From an uncultured Tenacibaculum sp. (GTDB taxonomy: Bacteria > Bacteroidota > Bacteroidia > Flavobacteriales > Flavobacteriaceae), in the NCBI GenBank assembly GCA_937922085.1, contig CAKZVD010000044.1, forward strand, positions 1 through 33,868: a stretch of 33,868 nt of DNA, given 5' to 3'. The notes beneath the pieces are model-generated. The model made no database searches and was not told the DNA's origin. It saw only the letters and a list, made by a program, of their open reading frames with translations. A program made the position numbers and the translations under genes. Positions 1 through 8,157 of the stretch are shown here, in pieces. Position 1 is the first letter of the stretch; each line of letters begins with the position of its first letter.

Positions 1-1
1 G

Positions 2-70
2 AAAAAAATCAGAGGAAAACCACAAACAAAAATAGACTTTAAACAAGACTTATTTTCTGTGAAAACTTAA
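2..70 (+). CDS. Possible 3' end of a gene entering from the left edge
   Basis: Frame 2 is open from the window edge to a TAA at 68-70 and would encode the last 22 residues of a lysine-rich protein ending in DLFSVKT. It would converge on the GH5-type gene, whose stop is at 101. Only 69 bases are visible and no domain can be recognised, so this may be chance. The sequence to the left of the window would decide it. Confidence 0.3.
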   Translation, partial: KKIRGKPQTKIDFKQDLFSVKT

Positions 71-100
71 AAAAAACACCTGTTTACAATAGGTAACAAC

Positions 101-1636
101 CTAAATATAGGAGATCTTTAAAACTTTCGGACGGCAGTGAAGAATTTTATAAGTTTTCATAGATTCATTTGTTTTAATTTTAAAAAACAATACCCCTTTT
201 ATCTTTGTACTATTAAAAGAATCTAAATAAATAAAGGGTTCTTCTTTTCTTAAATTAGTAGTTTCTTTAGAATAAACTAATTGCCCCACGCTATTAAATA
301 CTTTTACGTCTATATAATTAACTTCTTTAGATCGTATTTCTAACATTATTTTTCCTTCTAATAAATTATTGGCGTGTATAACAATATTTGAACTACCCGC
401 TTCCTCTAAACCTGAATCTGATATTACTATATTATTTGACTGACTTCTAGAACTTGTATTTGTTGGAAACACAAGGTTTGGAAATTTATTTGCAAAAAAC
501 CTTGTTGCTTCATAAATTTTAGAAGATTTACCAAATCCATCATCTTCTGTTCCGTTTCTCCAAGCAGTAACTCCAGCATATCCTTTATTTTTCAATTTTA
601 CATACACATTTTTCAACTTAATATTAAAGTCACACACTCCGGGAGTATTACAAGTACAACCACAAGTATTATTAGGTAAATCTTGACCAGGAAACTCTCC
701 TATCACAATAGGTTTATTTACACCAGGATAAAGACTAGAGGCTTTATCTCTAAACGGAGTTCCAGTACTCTGCCATTGATACCAATGCATTGAATAAAAA
801 TCAAGATAAGCTGCTGTATGTCCTCCATATTGTGCCTTCAAAGAAGCGTTAGACCAATTATCTCCAGATTCATTATTCCAACCATTGTATTTACTACTAT
901 TGTAAATAATCCATTTAGATCCAACTGTTGTGAAATTTTTATAATTAGATGCTTCATGAATAGTAACTGCACAAGCTGCTACAAATCTTTTCGTATTTTC
1001 ATTACTTATCTGACCATCTACTAAGTTATTATTATTCTCCCACATATGCTCTGGCTCATTAATAATATCATAACCTAATAAATACGGGTTTAATACATAT
1101 CTTTTTACCACTGGTGCTAAAAAATTATTCTGATAACTTAATAATTTATTCCAATCTCTAATTACATTTCTATTTTTTTGATATTGAGAACTTCCTGGCT
1201 GACCGTTACCAGATTTTAAAACCATATCAAAAGACCACATTGTTAAAAGAACATATATTTTTCTTTTTTTAGCTTCATTCAATAAACCATCTAAATCATT
1301 ATAAAATTTTTGAGAAGGTCCTTTTACAAAACCATTTTGATCATATTCTGGTGTATTATTACCTCTCCCATGTACCCATATTCTAACAAAATTCACTTTA
1401 TTAATTTGCATTTTTTCAAATTCATCTTTCCAAAATTGCAATCTAAAATGATTCGTTCCTAAAAAATCTATTCTATAATATTCATCGTTCTGCCAAGGGC
1501 TATTTATTCCACTTAAAAAAAAAGTTTTATCATTTTTTTTAAATTTTTTCCCTTGAATGGAAACTCTTTGTGAAAAGATTGAAACTGAAACAAAGAACAA
1601 CAAAACAAACAGCCAAAACACATTTTTTTTAATCAT
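101..1636 (-). CDS. Secreted GH5-type glycoside hydrolase with T9SS sorting domain
   Basis: This is a 511-residue protein counted from the ATG at 1636; an in-frame TTG two codons earlier is less likely. Residues 1-22 form a signal peptide ending in FSQ. Residues 25-390 look like a TIM-barrel of the GH5/cellulase-mannanase superfamily. The INEPE motif supplies the acid/base Glu194 and VIGEFPG the nucleophile Glu314. VRIWVHGRG (about 85-92) fits the beta-2 region of the family. Residues about 415-500 resemble a T9SS type A sorting domain, with VFNSVGQLVYSKE and a late KTYKIL segment, so the enzyme is probably exported and cell-surface attached. The likely substrate is a beta-mannan or beta-glucan, but the sequence does not settle which. 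Two oddities: a cysteine cluster (Cys325, 327, 329, 335) just after the nucleophile, and about ten extra residues after the normal end of the sorting domain. It is divergently transcribed from selO. Confidence 0.82.
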   Translation of the reverse strand: MIKKNVFWLFVLLFFVSVSIFSQRVSIQGKKFKKNDKTFFLSGINSPWQNDEYYRIDFLGTNHFRLQFWKDEFEKMQINKVNFVRIWVHGRGNNTPEYDQNGFVKGPSQKFYNDLDGLLNEAKKRKIYVLLTMWSFDMVLKSGNGQPGSSQYQKNRNVIRDWNKLLSYQNNFLAPVVKRYVLNPYLLGYDIINEPEHMWENNNNLVDGQISNENTKRFVAACAVTIHEASNYKNFTTVGSKWIIYNSSKYNGWNNESGDNWSNASLKAQYGGHTAAYLDFYSMHWYQWQSTGTPFRDKASSLYPGVNKPIVIGEFPGQDLPNNTCGCTCNTPGVCDFNIKLKNVYVKLKNKGYAGVTAWRNGTEDDGFGKSSKIYEATRFFANKFPNLVFPTNTSSRSQSNNIVISDSGLEEAGSSNIVIHANNLLEGKIMLEIRSKEVNYIDVKVFNSVGQLVYSKETTNLRKEEPFIYLDSFNSTKIKGVLFFKIKTNESMKTYKILHCRPKVLKISYI

Positions 1637-1766
1637 AATCAATGTTTTTCATTTATTTAAAGCTAAAAACATAAAAATAAGCCTATTTTATTAAATATAT
1701 AACAACCACACACTTTAATCATTTTTCAAATTATTATTCTCCACTTCTCCTGAGCTAAATATTATG

Positions 1767-1774
1767 TAACTTTG
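1767..1774 (+). promoter_or_regulatory. -7 promoter box for selO
   Basis: TAACTTTG matches the Bacteroidetes -7 consensus TAnnTTTG exactly and lies 50 bases before the selO ATG. No convincing -33 TTG stands at the usual 17-23 base spacing. It sits in the 188-base divergent region shared with the GH5-type gene. Confidence 0.5.
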
Positions 1775-1824
1775 AGATAATCTAAACTTTAGCTTTTTAT
1801 CGCTAAAACTGACTTAAAACACCA

Positions 1825-3384
1825 ATGAATTTCAAAATAGATAATACATTTACTAGAGATCTACCAGCTGATAAATCCCTTGAAAACTCTCGCAGACAAG
1901 TTATAAATGCATGCTTTTCATATGTAACTCCTAAGAAAACTTCAAAACCTGAACTTGTTCACATATCTGAAGAGTTATTAAAAGAGATTGGACTTACCAA
2001 AAAAGATGCAAGTACAAGTAAATTCTTAAATGTTTTTACTGGTAATGAAGTCTTTGAGAACACACATCCATATGCTATGTGCTATGGAGGCCATCAATTT
2101 GGAAATTGGGCAGGACAATTAGGCGACGGTAGAGCCATTAATTTATTTGAAATTGAACATAATAACAAACACTGGGCTTTACAATTAAAAGGAGCTGGTG
2201 AAACTCCATATTCTAGAACTGCCGATGGTTTAGCTGTCCTTCGTTCCTCTGTTAGAGAACATTTGTGTAGTGAAGCAATGCATCATCTTGGCATACCTAC
2301 AACACGTTCTCTATCTTTATCTTTAACTGGTGATGATGTTTTACGAGATGTTATGTATAATGGAAATGCTGCTTATGAAAAAGGAGCTGTAGTATGTAGA
2401 ATGGCCCCTAGTTTTATTCGCTTTGGAAACTTTGAAATTTTAGCTGCGCGTCAAAATCACGATACTTTAAAATCTTTGACAGACTATACCATAAAACATT
2501 TTTATCCTGAAATCACTTCCGAAGGAAAACAAAAATATCTTGATTTTTTAATAGAAGTAAGAAACAGAACCATAGAAATGATTGTTCATTGGCAGCGAGT
2601 TGGTTTTGTGCATGGTGTAATGAATACAGATAATATGTCAGTTTTAGGATTAACCATTGATTATGGTCCATATGGATGGTTAGAAGGTTACGATTCTGAA
2701 TGGACTCCTAATACTACAGATGCACAACATAAAAGATATAAATTTGGAAATCAACCTTACATTGGTATGTGGAATTTGTATAAACTAGCAAATGCTTTAT
2801 ATGATTTAATAGAAGAAACAGATCCTTTACAAACGATCTTAAATGAATATGAAAATTTGTATAGCACCAAGTATAACCAAATGATGAAAAACAAATTAGG
2901 TTTGTACACAGCTAATAATACAAATTTAATCGCTGAATTAGAACAAACAATACAACTTACTGAAACTGATTATACTATCTTTTTTAGAAACTTAGGAACT
3001 ATTACTAAAAAAGACTCCACAGAAATAGCAATTTCTAAAATTAAAAATGCGTTTTATGAAACAACAGAATTAACGTCTAATATTAAAGAAGCTTGGACTC
3101 TTTGGTTTCAAAAATATATAGAAGCTCTAAATTCTGAAAAATTAAATGACAAAGAACGACAACTAAAAATGAATACTACGAATCCTAAATATGTTCTTAG
3201 AAACTACATGGCTCAACTGGCAATTGATGAAGCTAATAATGGAAATTATGATTTAATTGATCAATTGTATCTTCTACTTAAAAAACCATACGATGAACAA
3301 CCTGAGAATGAAAAATGGTTTACTAAACGACCAGAATGGGCAAAACATAAAATAGGTTGTTCTATGTTATCTTGTAGTTCATAA
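1825..3384 (+). CDS. selO: SelO (YdiU) pseudokinase-fold protein adenylyltransferase
   Basis: This is a 519-residue member of the SelO/YdiU family (UPF0061), close to the usual bacterial length. SelO enzymes transfer AMP from ATP to Ser, Thr or Tyr of target proteins and are linked to oxidative stress. Family blocks seen in order are GGHQFGNWAGQLGDGRA (88-104), the nucleotide-binding LKGAGETPYSR (121-131), HGVMNTDNM (263-271) and the metal-binding DYGPYGWL (279-286). The protein ends in SCSS: Cys517 stands where animal SelO carries selenocysteine. Bacterial SelO activity is redox-controlled through a C-terminal disulfide, which fits this tail. It is a stand-alone gene between the divergent GH5-type gene and the following lipoprotein gene, with its own -7 box. 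Family assignment is firm; targets are unknown. Confidence 0.96.
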   Translation: MNFKIDNTFTRDLPADKSLENSRRQVINACFSYVTPKKTSKPELVHISEELLKEIGLTKKDASTSKFLNVFTGNEVFENTHPYAMCYGGHQFGNWAGQLGDGRAINLFEIEHNNKHWALQLKGAGETPYSRTADGLAVLRSSVREHLCSEAMHHLGIPTTRSLSLSLTGDDVLRDVMYNGNAAYEKGAVVCRMAPSFIRFGNFEILAARQNHDTLKSLTDYTIKHFYPEITSEGKQKYLDFLIEVRNRTIEMIVHWQRVGFVHGVMNTDNMSVLGLTIDYGPYGWLEGYDSEWTPNTTDAQHKRYKFGNQPYIGMWNLYKLANALYDLIEETDPLQTILNEYENLYSTKYNQMMKNKLGLYTANNTNLIAELEQTIQLTETDYTIFFRNLGTITKKDSTEIAISKIKNAFYETTELTSNIKEAWTLWFQKYIEALNSEKLNDKERQLKMNTTNPKYVLRNYMAQLAIDEANNGNYDLIDQLYLLLKKPYDEQPENEKWFTKRPEWAKHKIGCSMLSCSS

Positions 3385-3406
3385 TTTCTCGGTTAAATTA
3401 TATTAC

Positions 3407-3414
3407 TACCTTCG
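3407..3414 (+). promoter_or_regulatory. -7-like box for the metallophosphoesterase gene
   Basis: TACCTTCG differs from TAnnTTTG at one base and lies 31 bases before the ATG at 3445, inside the 60-base gap after selO. It suggests that the large gene has its own promoter. No clear -33 element was found. Confidence 0.35.
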
Positions 3415-3444
3415 CGTTTTGTTTACAACTAAGTTTTTACATAC

Positions 3445-6400
3445 ATGAAACTATTTCGTATTTTCACCTTCATATCATTCATTCTTATTTCTGGATGTGC
3501 AGCCTACAAAGCCCAATATTCTGATAAAAAAGGAACTAAAATAGTTACTAACAATCATAAAACACCTACACATTCATTTTACTTAATAGGTGATGCTGGT
3601 AATGCTCCTATGAATGAAAAAATTCCTTCATTAACTTTTTTTCAACAAGAGCTAGAAAAAGCTACGAAAAACAGTACTGCTTTGTTTTTAGGTGATAATG
3701 TATACCCTATTGGTGTTCCTCCTAAAAAAGATGACAGCTATAAACTCGCAAAATATCGCATTCAAACTCAAATAAACAGTGTAAAAAACTTTAAAGGAAA
3801 AACCGTTTTTATTCCTGGAAATCATGATTGGTATCATGGAATTGATGGATTAAAAAGACAAGAAAAAATCATTGAAAAAGCATTAGGTAAAAATACTTTT
3901 TTGCCTGAAAATGGATGTGGTTTAGATAAAGTTGAAATTAATGACAACCTCACTTTAATTACTATTGATAGTAGGTGGTTTATTATGAACTGGGACAAAG
4001 AACCTAAAATAAATGACAATTGTGATATAAAAACACGTGAGCGTTTTATTGAAGAATTGTGGAGTTTATTTAAGAAAAACAGGTATAAAAATGTGGTGGT
4101 TGCAATGCATCATCCAATGTACTCTAACGGGCCTCATGGTGGTAGTTTTTCTGTAAAAGATCACATGAAACCTATTCCTGTTTTAGGAACTTTAAAAAAC
4201 TTAATTAGATCTCATGTTGGAATGCAAACTGACAATTTTCATAAACAATACAGTGATTTTGTAAATCAAATTGAAACTATTGCCAATGATTTTAAAAATA
4301 ATATTGTTTTTGTTAGTGGTCATGAACACAACCTTCAATACATACAAAATAACGGATTTAAACAAATAATTAGCGGTTCTGGTTCTAAAGAATCTGCTGC
4401 ATTAATAGGTTATGGTGCTAAATTCACATACGGAAACCTTGGATATTCAAAACTTAATTTCTACGATGATGGTTCTGCTATTGTTGAATATTACGCCGCT
4501 AATGATAAAGATAAAAACAAACTTCTTTTTAGCAAACAAATAATAACTTCTCGTAAAAATGTAGTTACTGAAGATTTTGATTTTTCAGAATTTAACCAAC
4601 ATAAAAAAGAAATTACCACTTCATTATATACTAAAGAAGATGTAGATGTTTCTGGGGTACATAAATTTATGTGGGGTAATTTAAACAGAGAAAAATACGG
4701 TAAAAACATTACAATTCCTGTACTAGAGTTAGAAAATGTTTTTGGTGGATTAAAACCTATTCGTCGTGGTGGTGGTAATCAAACAAATTCTTTACGTTTA
4801 GAAAACCCTGAAGGAAAACAATACGTTTTACGTTCTATGTACAAAGACGGAAGTCGAATTATGGGAGGTGTTCTTAAAGGTACATTTTTAGTAGATGTTG
4901 TACAAGATGTATTTACCATGTCTCATCCGTATGCTGCATTTGTAATTCCAGATATGGCAGAAGCTACTGGTATTTATCATACCAATCCTAAATTATACTA
5001 TATGCCAAAACAACCTTCTTTAGGTATGTATAACGATATTTTTGGAGGAGAAATGTATTTGTTAGAAGAACGTCCTGCTGGTAATAGAGAAGATGTTGCT
5101 TCTTTTGGTAACTCTAAAAAAATTATTAGCACCTATGACATTTTAGAAAAAGTCAGGAAAAATGGAAAACATGTTGTAGATCAAAAATTCACAGTACGTT
5201 CTCGTTTATTTGATATGGTGATTGGTGATTGGGATCGTCATGAAGATCAATGGCGTTTCGCAGCTTTTAAAACTGAAAAGGGCAAAACATATTACAGGCC
5301 TATTCCAAGAGATAGGGATCAACCTTTTTCTAAATTTGATGGTTTAATTATTCCTCTTTTTAAGTTAAATACTCCTTTGGTTAAAAATATGCAATCGATG
5401 GATTATGACATTAAAGACATGAAATGGTATAATAACTATCCTCGATTCTTTGATACTGAGTTTTTAAATAAATTAACATTACAAGATTGGTTACAAGAAG
5501 TACAACATATTCAAAATAACTTAACTGATGAAGTTATTGAAAATGCAATAAAAAAATTCCCAAAAAGTATTTTTGATATTGATGGAGAAGAGATTATTGC
5601 TAAAATAAAATCTAGAAGAAATAAATTAAAAGAAATTGCTGAGCGCTATTATAAAAAACAAGCTAAAAAAGTTCAAATTGTTGGTACCGATAAAGATGAT
5701 AAATTCATTGTAAAACGTTTAAACAACAATGAAACTAGTATTGAAATTTTCAGAAAAGAAATAAAAATATATGAACGTACTTTTAAAACTGAAGAAACCA
5801 ACGAAGTACAACTGTATGGATTAAATGGTGATGATGAATTTTATATTTCTGGTGATGTAGATAAAAGTATCTTAATTCGATTAATTGGTGGACATAACCA
5901 TGATACTTATGAGGATACCTCTTCTGTTTCTGGATGGAGTAAAAAAACGAAAGTGTATGACTATATTTCTAAGAAAAATACGGTTAAAGGTTCTGGTGAA
6001 TTAGATGATTTACGCCAAGATAACTATTACAAAAACACCTATAACCATAGAGATATTGATAACAACACTACTTTAGTTTTTCCTAGTTTTGGGGGTAATC
6101 CAGATGATGGTTTTGCTGTTGGTGTAGATATTACACACACTCGTTATGGATTTAAGAAAAAACCTTTTGACAATCAACATAACTTAACTGCGAACTACTA
6201 TACAAGTGTTAATGGTTTTGACATCAATTATACTGGAGAATTCACTGAATTTATTGGTAATTGGAGCTTAGAATTAAAAGCAAGGGCAACGAGTAGTAAT
6301 TATTCATTCAACTTTTTTGGTTGGGGTAATAATTCTATCTATAATCAAAACTTAGATTTAGATTTTTATAGGGTTAAGAAAGAGGAATACAATATAAATA

Positions 6401-7104
6401 GTTCTCTTGTAAGAAGGTTTAATTGGGGTAGTACTTTTAAACTTACAGGTAGTTTTGAAGCTATTAAAGTAGAAAACACGCTTAATAGAAACATCAATAC
6501 GTTATCGAATCGTGTTACCAATATTTTTGACAGAAATTACTTTGTAGGAGGAGAAGCTACTTTTAATCACCAAAGAATAGACAACAATAGTTTTCCTACA
6601 AAGGGAATGAATTTTAACCTAACCATAGGTGGTAAAATGAATACTGAATTTACCAATAGACATTTTGGGTATCTGAAAACCTCTTTAGCTATTTATCAAA
6701 ATTTAATTTCAAATAGAAGTTTAGTATATGCTTCTGAAATAGGTACACATGTAAATTTTAAAAACAGGTTCGAAATTTATCATGCTGCTACTTTAGGAGG
6801 TAATAAAACACTTCGTAGTTTTAACAACCAACGTTTTACAGGAACAGAAAGTTTTTACCACACTAATGATCTACGTTTGCGAATAGGTAGTTTTAAGGCT
6901 TTTATTCCTATGAAGTTTGGAGTAACTTCTGGATTCGATTATGGAAAAGTTTGGAGTCCTTTTGCTACTAAATCTTCAACTTGGAATACAAGTTATGGAG
7001 GTTCTTTATGGTTTAGTGGCTTAGATATGTTTACAGCTAACTTATCTTTATTTGATGGAAATGATGGAAATCGTTTTTCTTTTTCTTTAGGTTTTAATTT
7101 TTAA
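3445..7104 (+). CDS. Lipoprotein fusing metallophosphoesterase, kinase-like segment and Omp85-like barrel
   Basis: This is a 1219-residue protein. Residues 1-18 form a lipoprotein signal ending in ISGC (Cys18). Residues 45-350 are a calcineurin-like metallophosphoesterase with all metal-ligand blocks: GDAG (49-52), GDNVYP (83-88), GNHDW (125-129), MHHP (221-224) and GHEHN (292-296). Residues about 430-740 form a separate domain with YVLRSMYKD (460-468), IGDWDRHEDQW (593-603) and PRDRDQPF (621-628). These recall the catalytic Asp-Arg-His and metal-binding Asp motifs of CotH/Fam20-like kinases, though this is only inferred. A short LNGDDEF repeat-like segment follows near 793-799. Residues about 870-1219 are strand-rich, contain GGNKTLRSFNNQRFTG and FDYGKVW, which resemble Omp85/BamA barrel signatures, and end in Phe as outer-membrane proteins do. 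The protein is probably in the outer membrane. Substrates are unknown. DUF423 follows after 3 bases. Confidence 0.85.
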   Translation: MKLFRIFTFISFILISGCAAYKAQYSDKKGTKIVTNNHKTPTHSFYLIGDAGNAPMNEKIPSLTFFQQELEKATKNSTALFLGDNVYPIGVPPKKDDSYKLAKYRIQTQINSVKNFKGKTVFIPGNHDWYHGIDGLKRQEKIIEKALGKNTFLPENGCGLDKVEINDNLTLITIDSRWFIMNWDKEPKINDNCDIKTRERFIEELWSLFKKNRYKNVVVAMHHPMYSNGPHGGSFSVKDHMKPIPVLGTLKNLIRSHVGMQTDNFHKQYSDFVNQIETIANDFKNNIVFVSGHEHNLQYIQNNGFKQIISGSGSKESAALIGYGAKFTYGNLGYSKLNFYDDGSAIVEYYAANDKDKNKLLFSKQIITSRKNVVTEDFDFSEFNQHKKEITTSLYTKEDVDVSGVHKFMWGNLNREKYGKNITIPVLELENVFGGLKPIRRGGGNQTNSLRLENPEGKQYVLRSMYKDGSRIMGGVLKGTFLVDVVQDVFTMSHPYAAFVIPDMAEATGIYHTNPKLYYMPKQPSLGMYNDIFGGEMYLLEERPAGNREDVASFGNSKKIISTYDILEKVRKNGKHVVDQKFTVRSRLFDMVIGDWDRHEDQWRFAAFKTEKGKTYYRPIPRDRDQPFSKFDGLIIPLFKLNTPLVKNMQSMDYDIKDMKWYNNYPRFFDTEFLNKLTLQDWLQEVQHIQNNLTDEVIENAIKKFPKSIFDIDGEEIIAKIKSRRNKLKEIAERYYKKQAKKVQIVGTDKDDKFIVKRLNNNETSIEIFRKEIKIYERTFKTEETNEVQLYGLNGDDEFYISGDVDKSILIRLIGGHNHDTYEDTSSVSGWSKKTKVYDYISKKNTVKGSGELDDLRQDNYYKNTYNHRDIDNNTTLVFPSFGGNPDDGFAVGVDITHTRYGFKKKPFDNQHNLTANYYTSVNGFDINYTGEFTEFIGNWSLELKARATSSNYSFNFFGWGNNSIYNQNLDLDFYRVKKEEYNINSSLVRRFNWGSTFKLTGSFEAIKVENTLNRNINTLSNRVTNIFDRNYFVGGEATFNHQRIDNNSFPTKGMNFNLTIGGKMNTEFTNRHFGYLKTSLAIYQNLISNRSLVYASEIGTHVNFKNRFEIYHAATLGGNKTLRSFNNQRFTGTESFYHTNDLRLRIGSFKAFIPMKFGVTSGFDYGKVWSPFATKSSTWNTSYGGSLWFSGLDMFTANLSLFDGNDGNRFSFSLGFNF

Positions 7105-7107
7105 TAA

Positions 7108-7476
7108 ATGAATCAACAATTTGTACTTTTTTTCGCTTCAATTTTAGGAATGCTCGGAATTATTTTTGGAGCATTTGGAGCGCATATTTTAAAAAAGAAA
7201 TTAACCTCAGAACAATTAATCAGTTTTGAGACAGGTGTAAAATATCAAATGTATCACGCGCTTCTACTATTACTCTTGGGATTTCGTTATACTAAAGAAT
7301 TAAATGGAAGCTTGTGGTGTTTCTGTATAGGTATTATTTTATTCTCTTTCAGCATATATGGTTTAGTTTTATCTAATGCTTACGGAAAAAAAATGCGTTT
7401 TTTAGGTCCTATAACACCAATTGGAGGTTTATTTTTAGTGGTTGGTTGGTTTTTATTAGCACTTAGTTTTTTGTAA
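7108..7476 (+). CDS. DUF423 family inner-membrane protein (YgdD-like)
   Basis: This is a 122-residue protein with four hydrophobic segments (about 5-25, 46-60, 68-88 and 97-121). GAFGAHILKKKL (22-33) and YQMYHALLLLLLG (46-58) are hallmark blocks of DUF423/YgdD. Its function is not known. The ATG follows the stop of the large lipoprotein gene after three bases, so the two are probably co-transcribed. No clear terminator follows before the MarR promoter. Confidence 0.9.
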   Translation: MNQQFVLFFASILGMLGIIFGAFGAHILKKKLTSEQLISFETGVKYQMYHALLLLLLGFRYTKELNGSLWCFCIGIILFSFSIYGLVLSNAYGKKMRFLGPITPIGGLFLVVGWFLLALSFL

Positions 7477-7623
7477 TAAATTTATTTTATTCACAACATA
7501 TCACTCTATTTACAAAGCATATTCTAGCAATATAACTTCAAATGTAAGTTAACCACATTTATTTACTTAAAAACCTAGTAATACGAAAATTAACAAAAAA
7601 CAATATTCTTTTTTCTTTTAACA

Positions 7624-7661
7624 AAACCTTAAGTAGTTGCACCTGCAACCATTTAAGGTTT
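7624..7661. promoter_or_regulatory. Long palindromic operator upstream of marR
   Basis: An imperfect palindrome has two 18-base arms, 7624-7641 and 7644-7661, around a central CC, with 16 of 18 positions pairing. The core AGTTGCA-CC-TGCAACC resembles MarR-family operators, which often contain TTGCA/TGCAA half-sites. It lies directly upstream of the -7 box at 7666, so a bound repressor would block the promoter. By position, the likely ligand is the MarR protein encoded just downstream. Confidence 0.7.
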
Positions 7662-7665
7662 TCAC

Positions 7666-7673
7666 TATTTTTG
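7666..7673 (+). promoter_or_regulatory. -7 box of the marR-efflux operon
   Basis: TATTTTTG matches TAnnTTTG exactly and ends four bases before the marR ATG at 7678. Transcription would start at or next to the start codon, so the first gene is probably translated from a leaderless message. Confidence 0.6.
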
Positions 7674-7677
7674 CCGA

Positions 7678-8145
7678 ATGAAAAATGAGGAGCATTCCAT
7701 TAATTTTTTCGAAAACTCTTTGGGTCCATGGTTAGGTAAAACTGTAAAAATAGTAGACTACTACCTTTTAGAATCTTTTGAAAAAAACAATTTAGATATT
7801 ACTAAGGAACAAATGATTGTTCTAAAAAAATTGTATTTCCAAAATGGTTTATATCAAAATGAATTAGCTCGTTTAACTTTTAGAAATAAATCATCTTTAG
7901 CTCGCTTACTTGCTAAAATGGAATCTAAGAATTATGTATCTCGCCAACAATGCACCAATGACAAACGTATTAAAAAAGTTTTCTTAACACCTCTAGGTAA
8001 AGACACTTTTGAGAAAGTAATTCCTATAGTAAAAAAGATGCTATCTAAAATGGAACAAACAATAAGTCGCGAAGAAAAAGAACAAATGATTACAACATTA
8101 AAAAAAATTCAAAACAATTTTTGTTCAAAAGAAGAACATGCTTAA
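7678..8145 (+). CDS. MarR-family transcriptional regulator of the efflux operon
   Basis: This is a 155-residue protein with the MarR winged-helix layout. The recognition region is QNELARLTFRNKSSLARLLAKM (about 60-81), followed by the wing with NDKRIKK (94-100) and a C-terminal dimerisation helix (about 105-150). MarR proteins are dimeric repressors that release DNA on binding small aromatic compounds or on oxidation. It is the first gene of a four-gene operon, 12 bases before the membrane fusion protein gene, so it most likely autoregulates and controls the pump. Cys92 and Cys149 are the only cysteines, so thiol sensing is possible but unproven. The ATG sits only four bases after the -7 box. 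Confidence 0.92.
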   Translation: MKNEEHSINFFENSLGPWLGKTVKIVDYYLLESFEKNNLDITKEQMIVLKKLYFQNGLYQNELARLTFRNKSSLARLLAKMESKNYVSRQQCTNDKRIKKVFLTPLGKDTFEKVIPIVKKMLSKMEQTISREEKEQMITTLKKIQNNFCSKEEHA

Positions 8146-8157
8146 TTATTAAATAAC

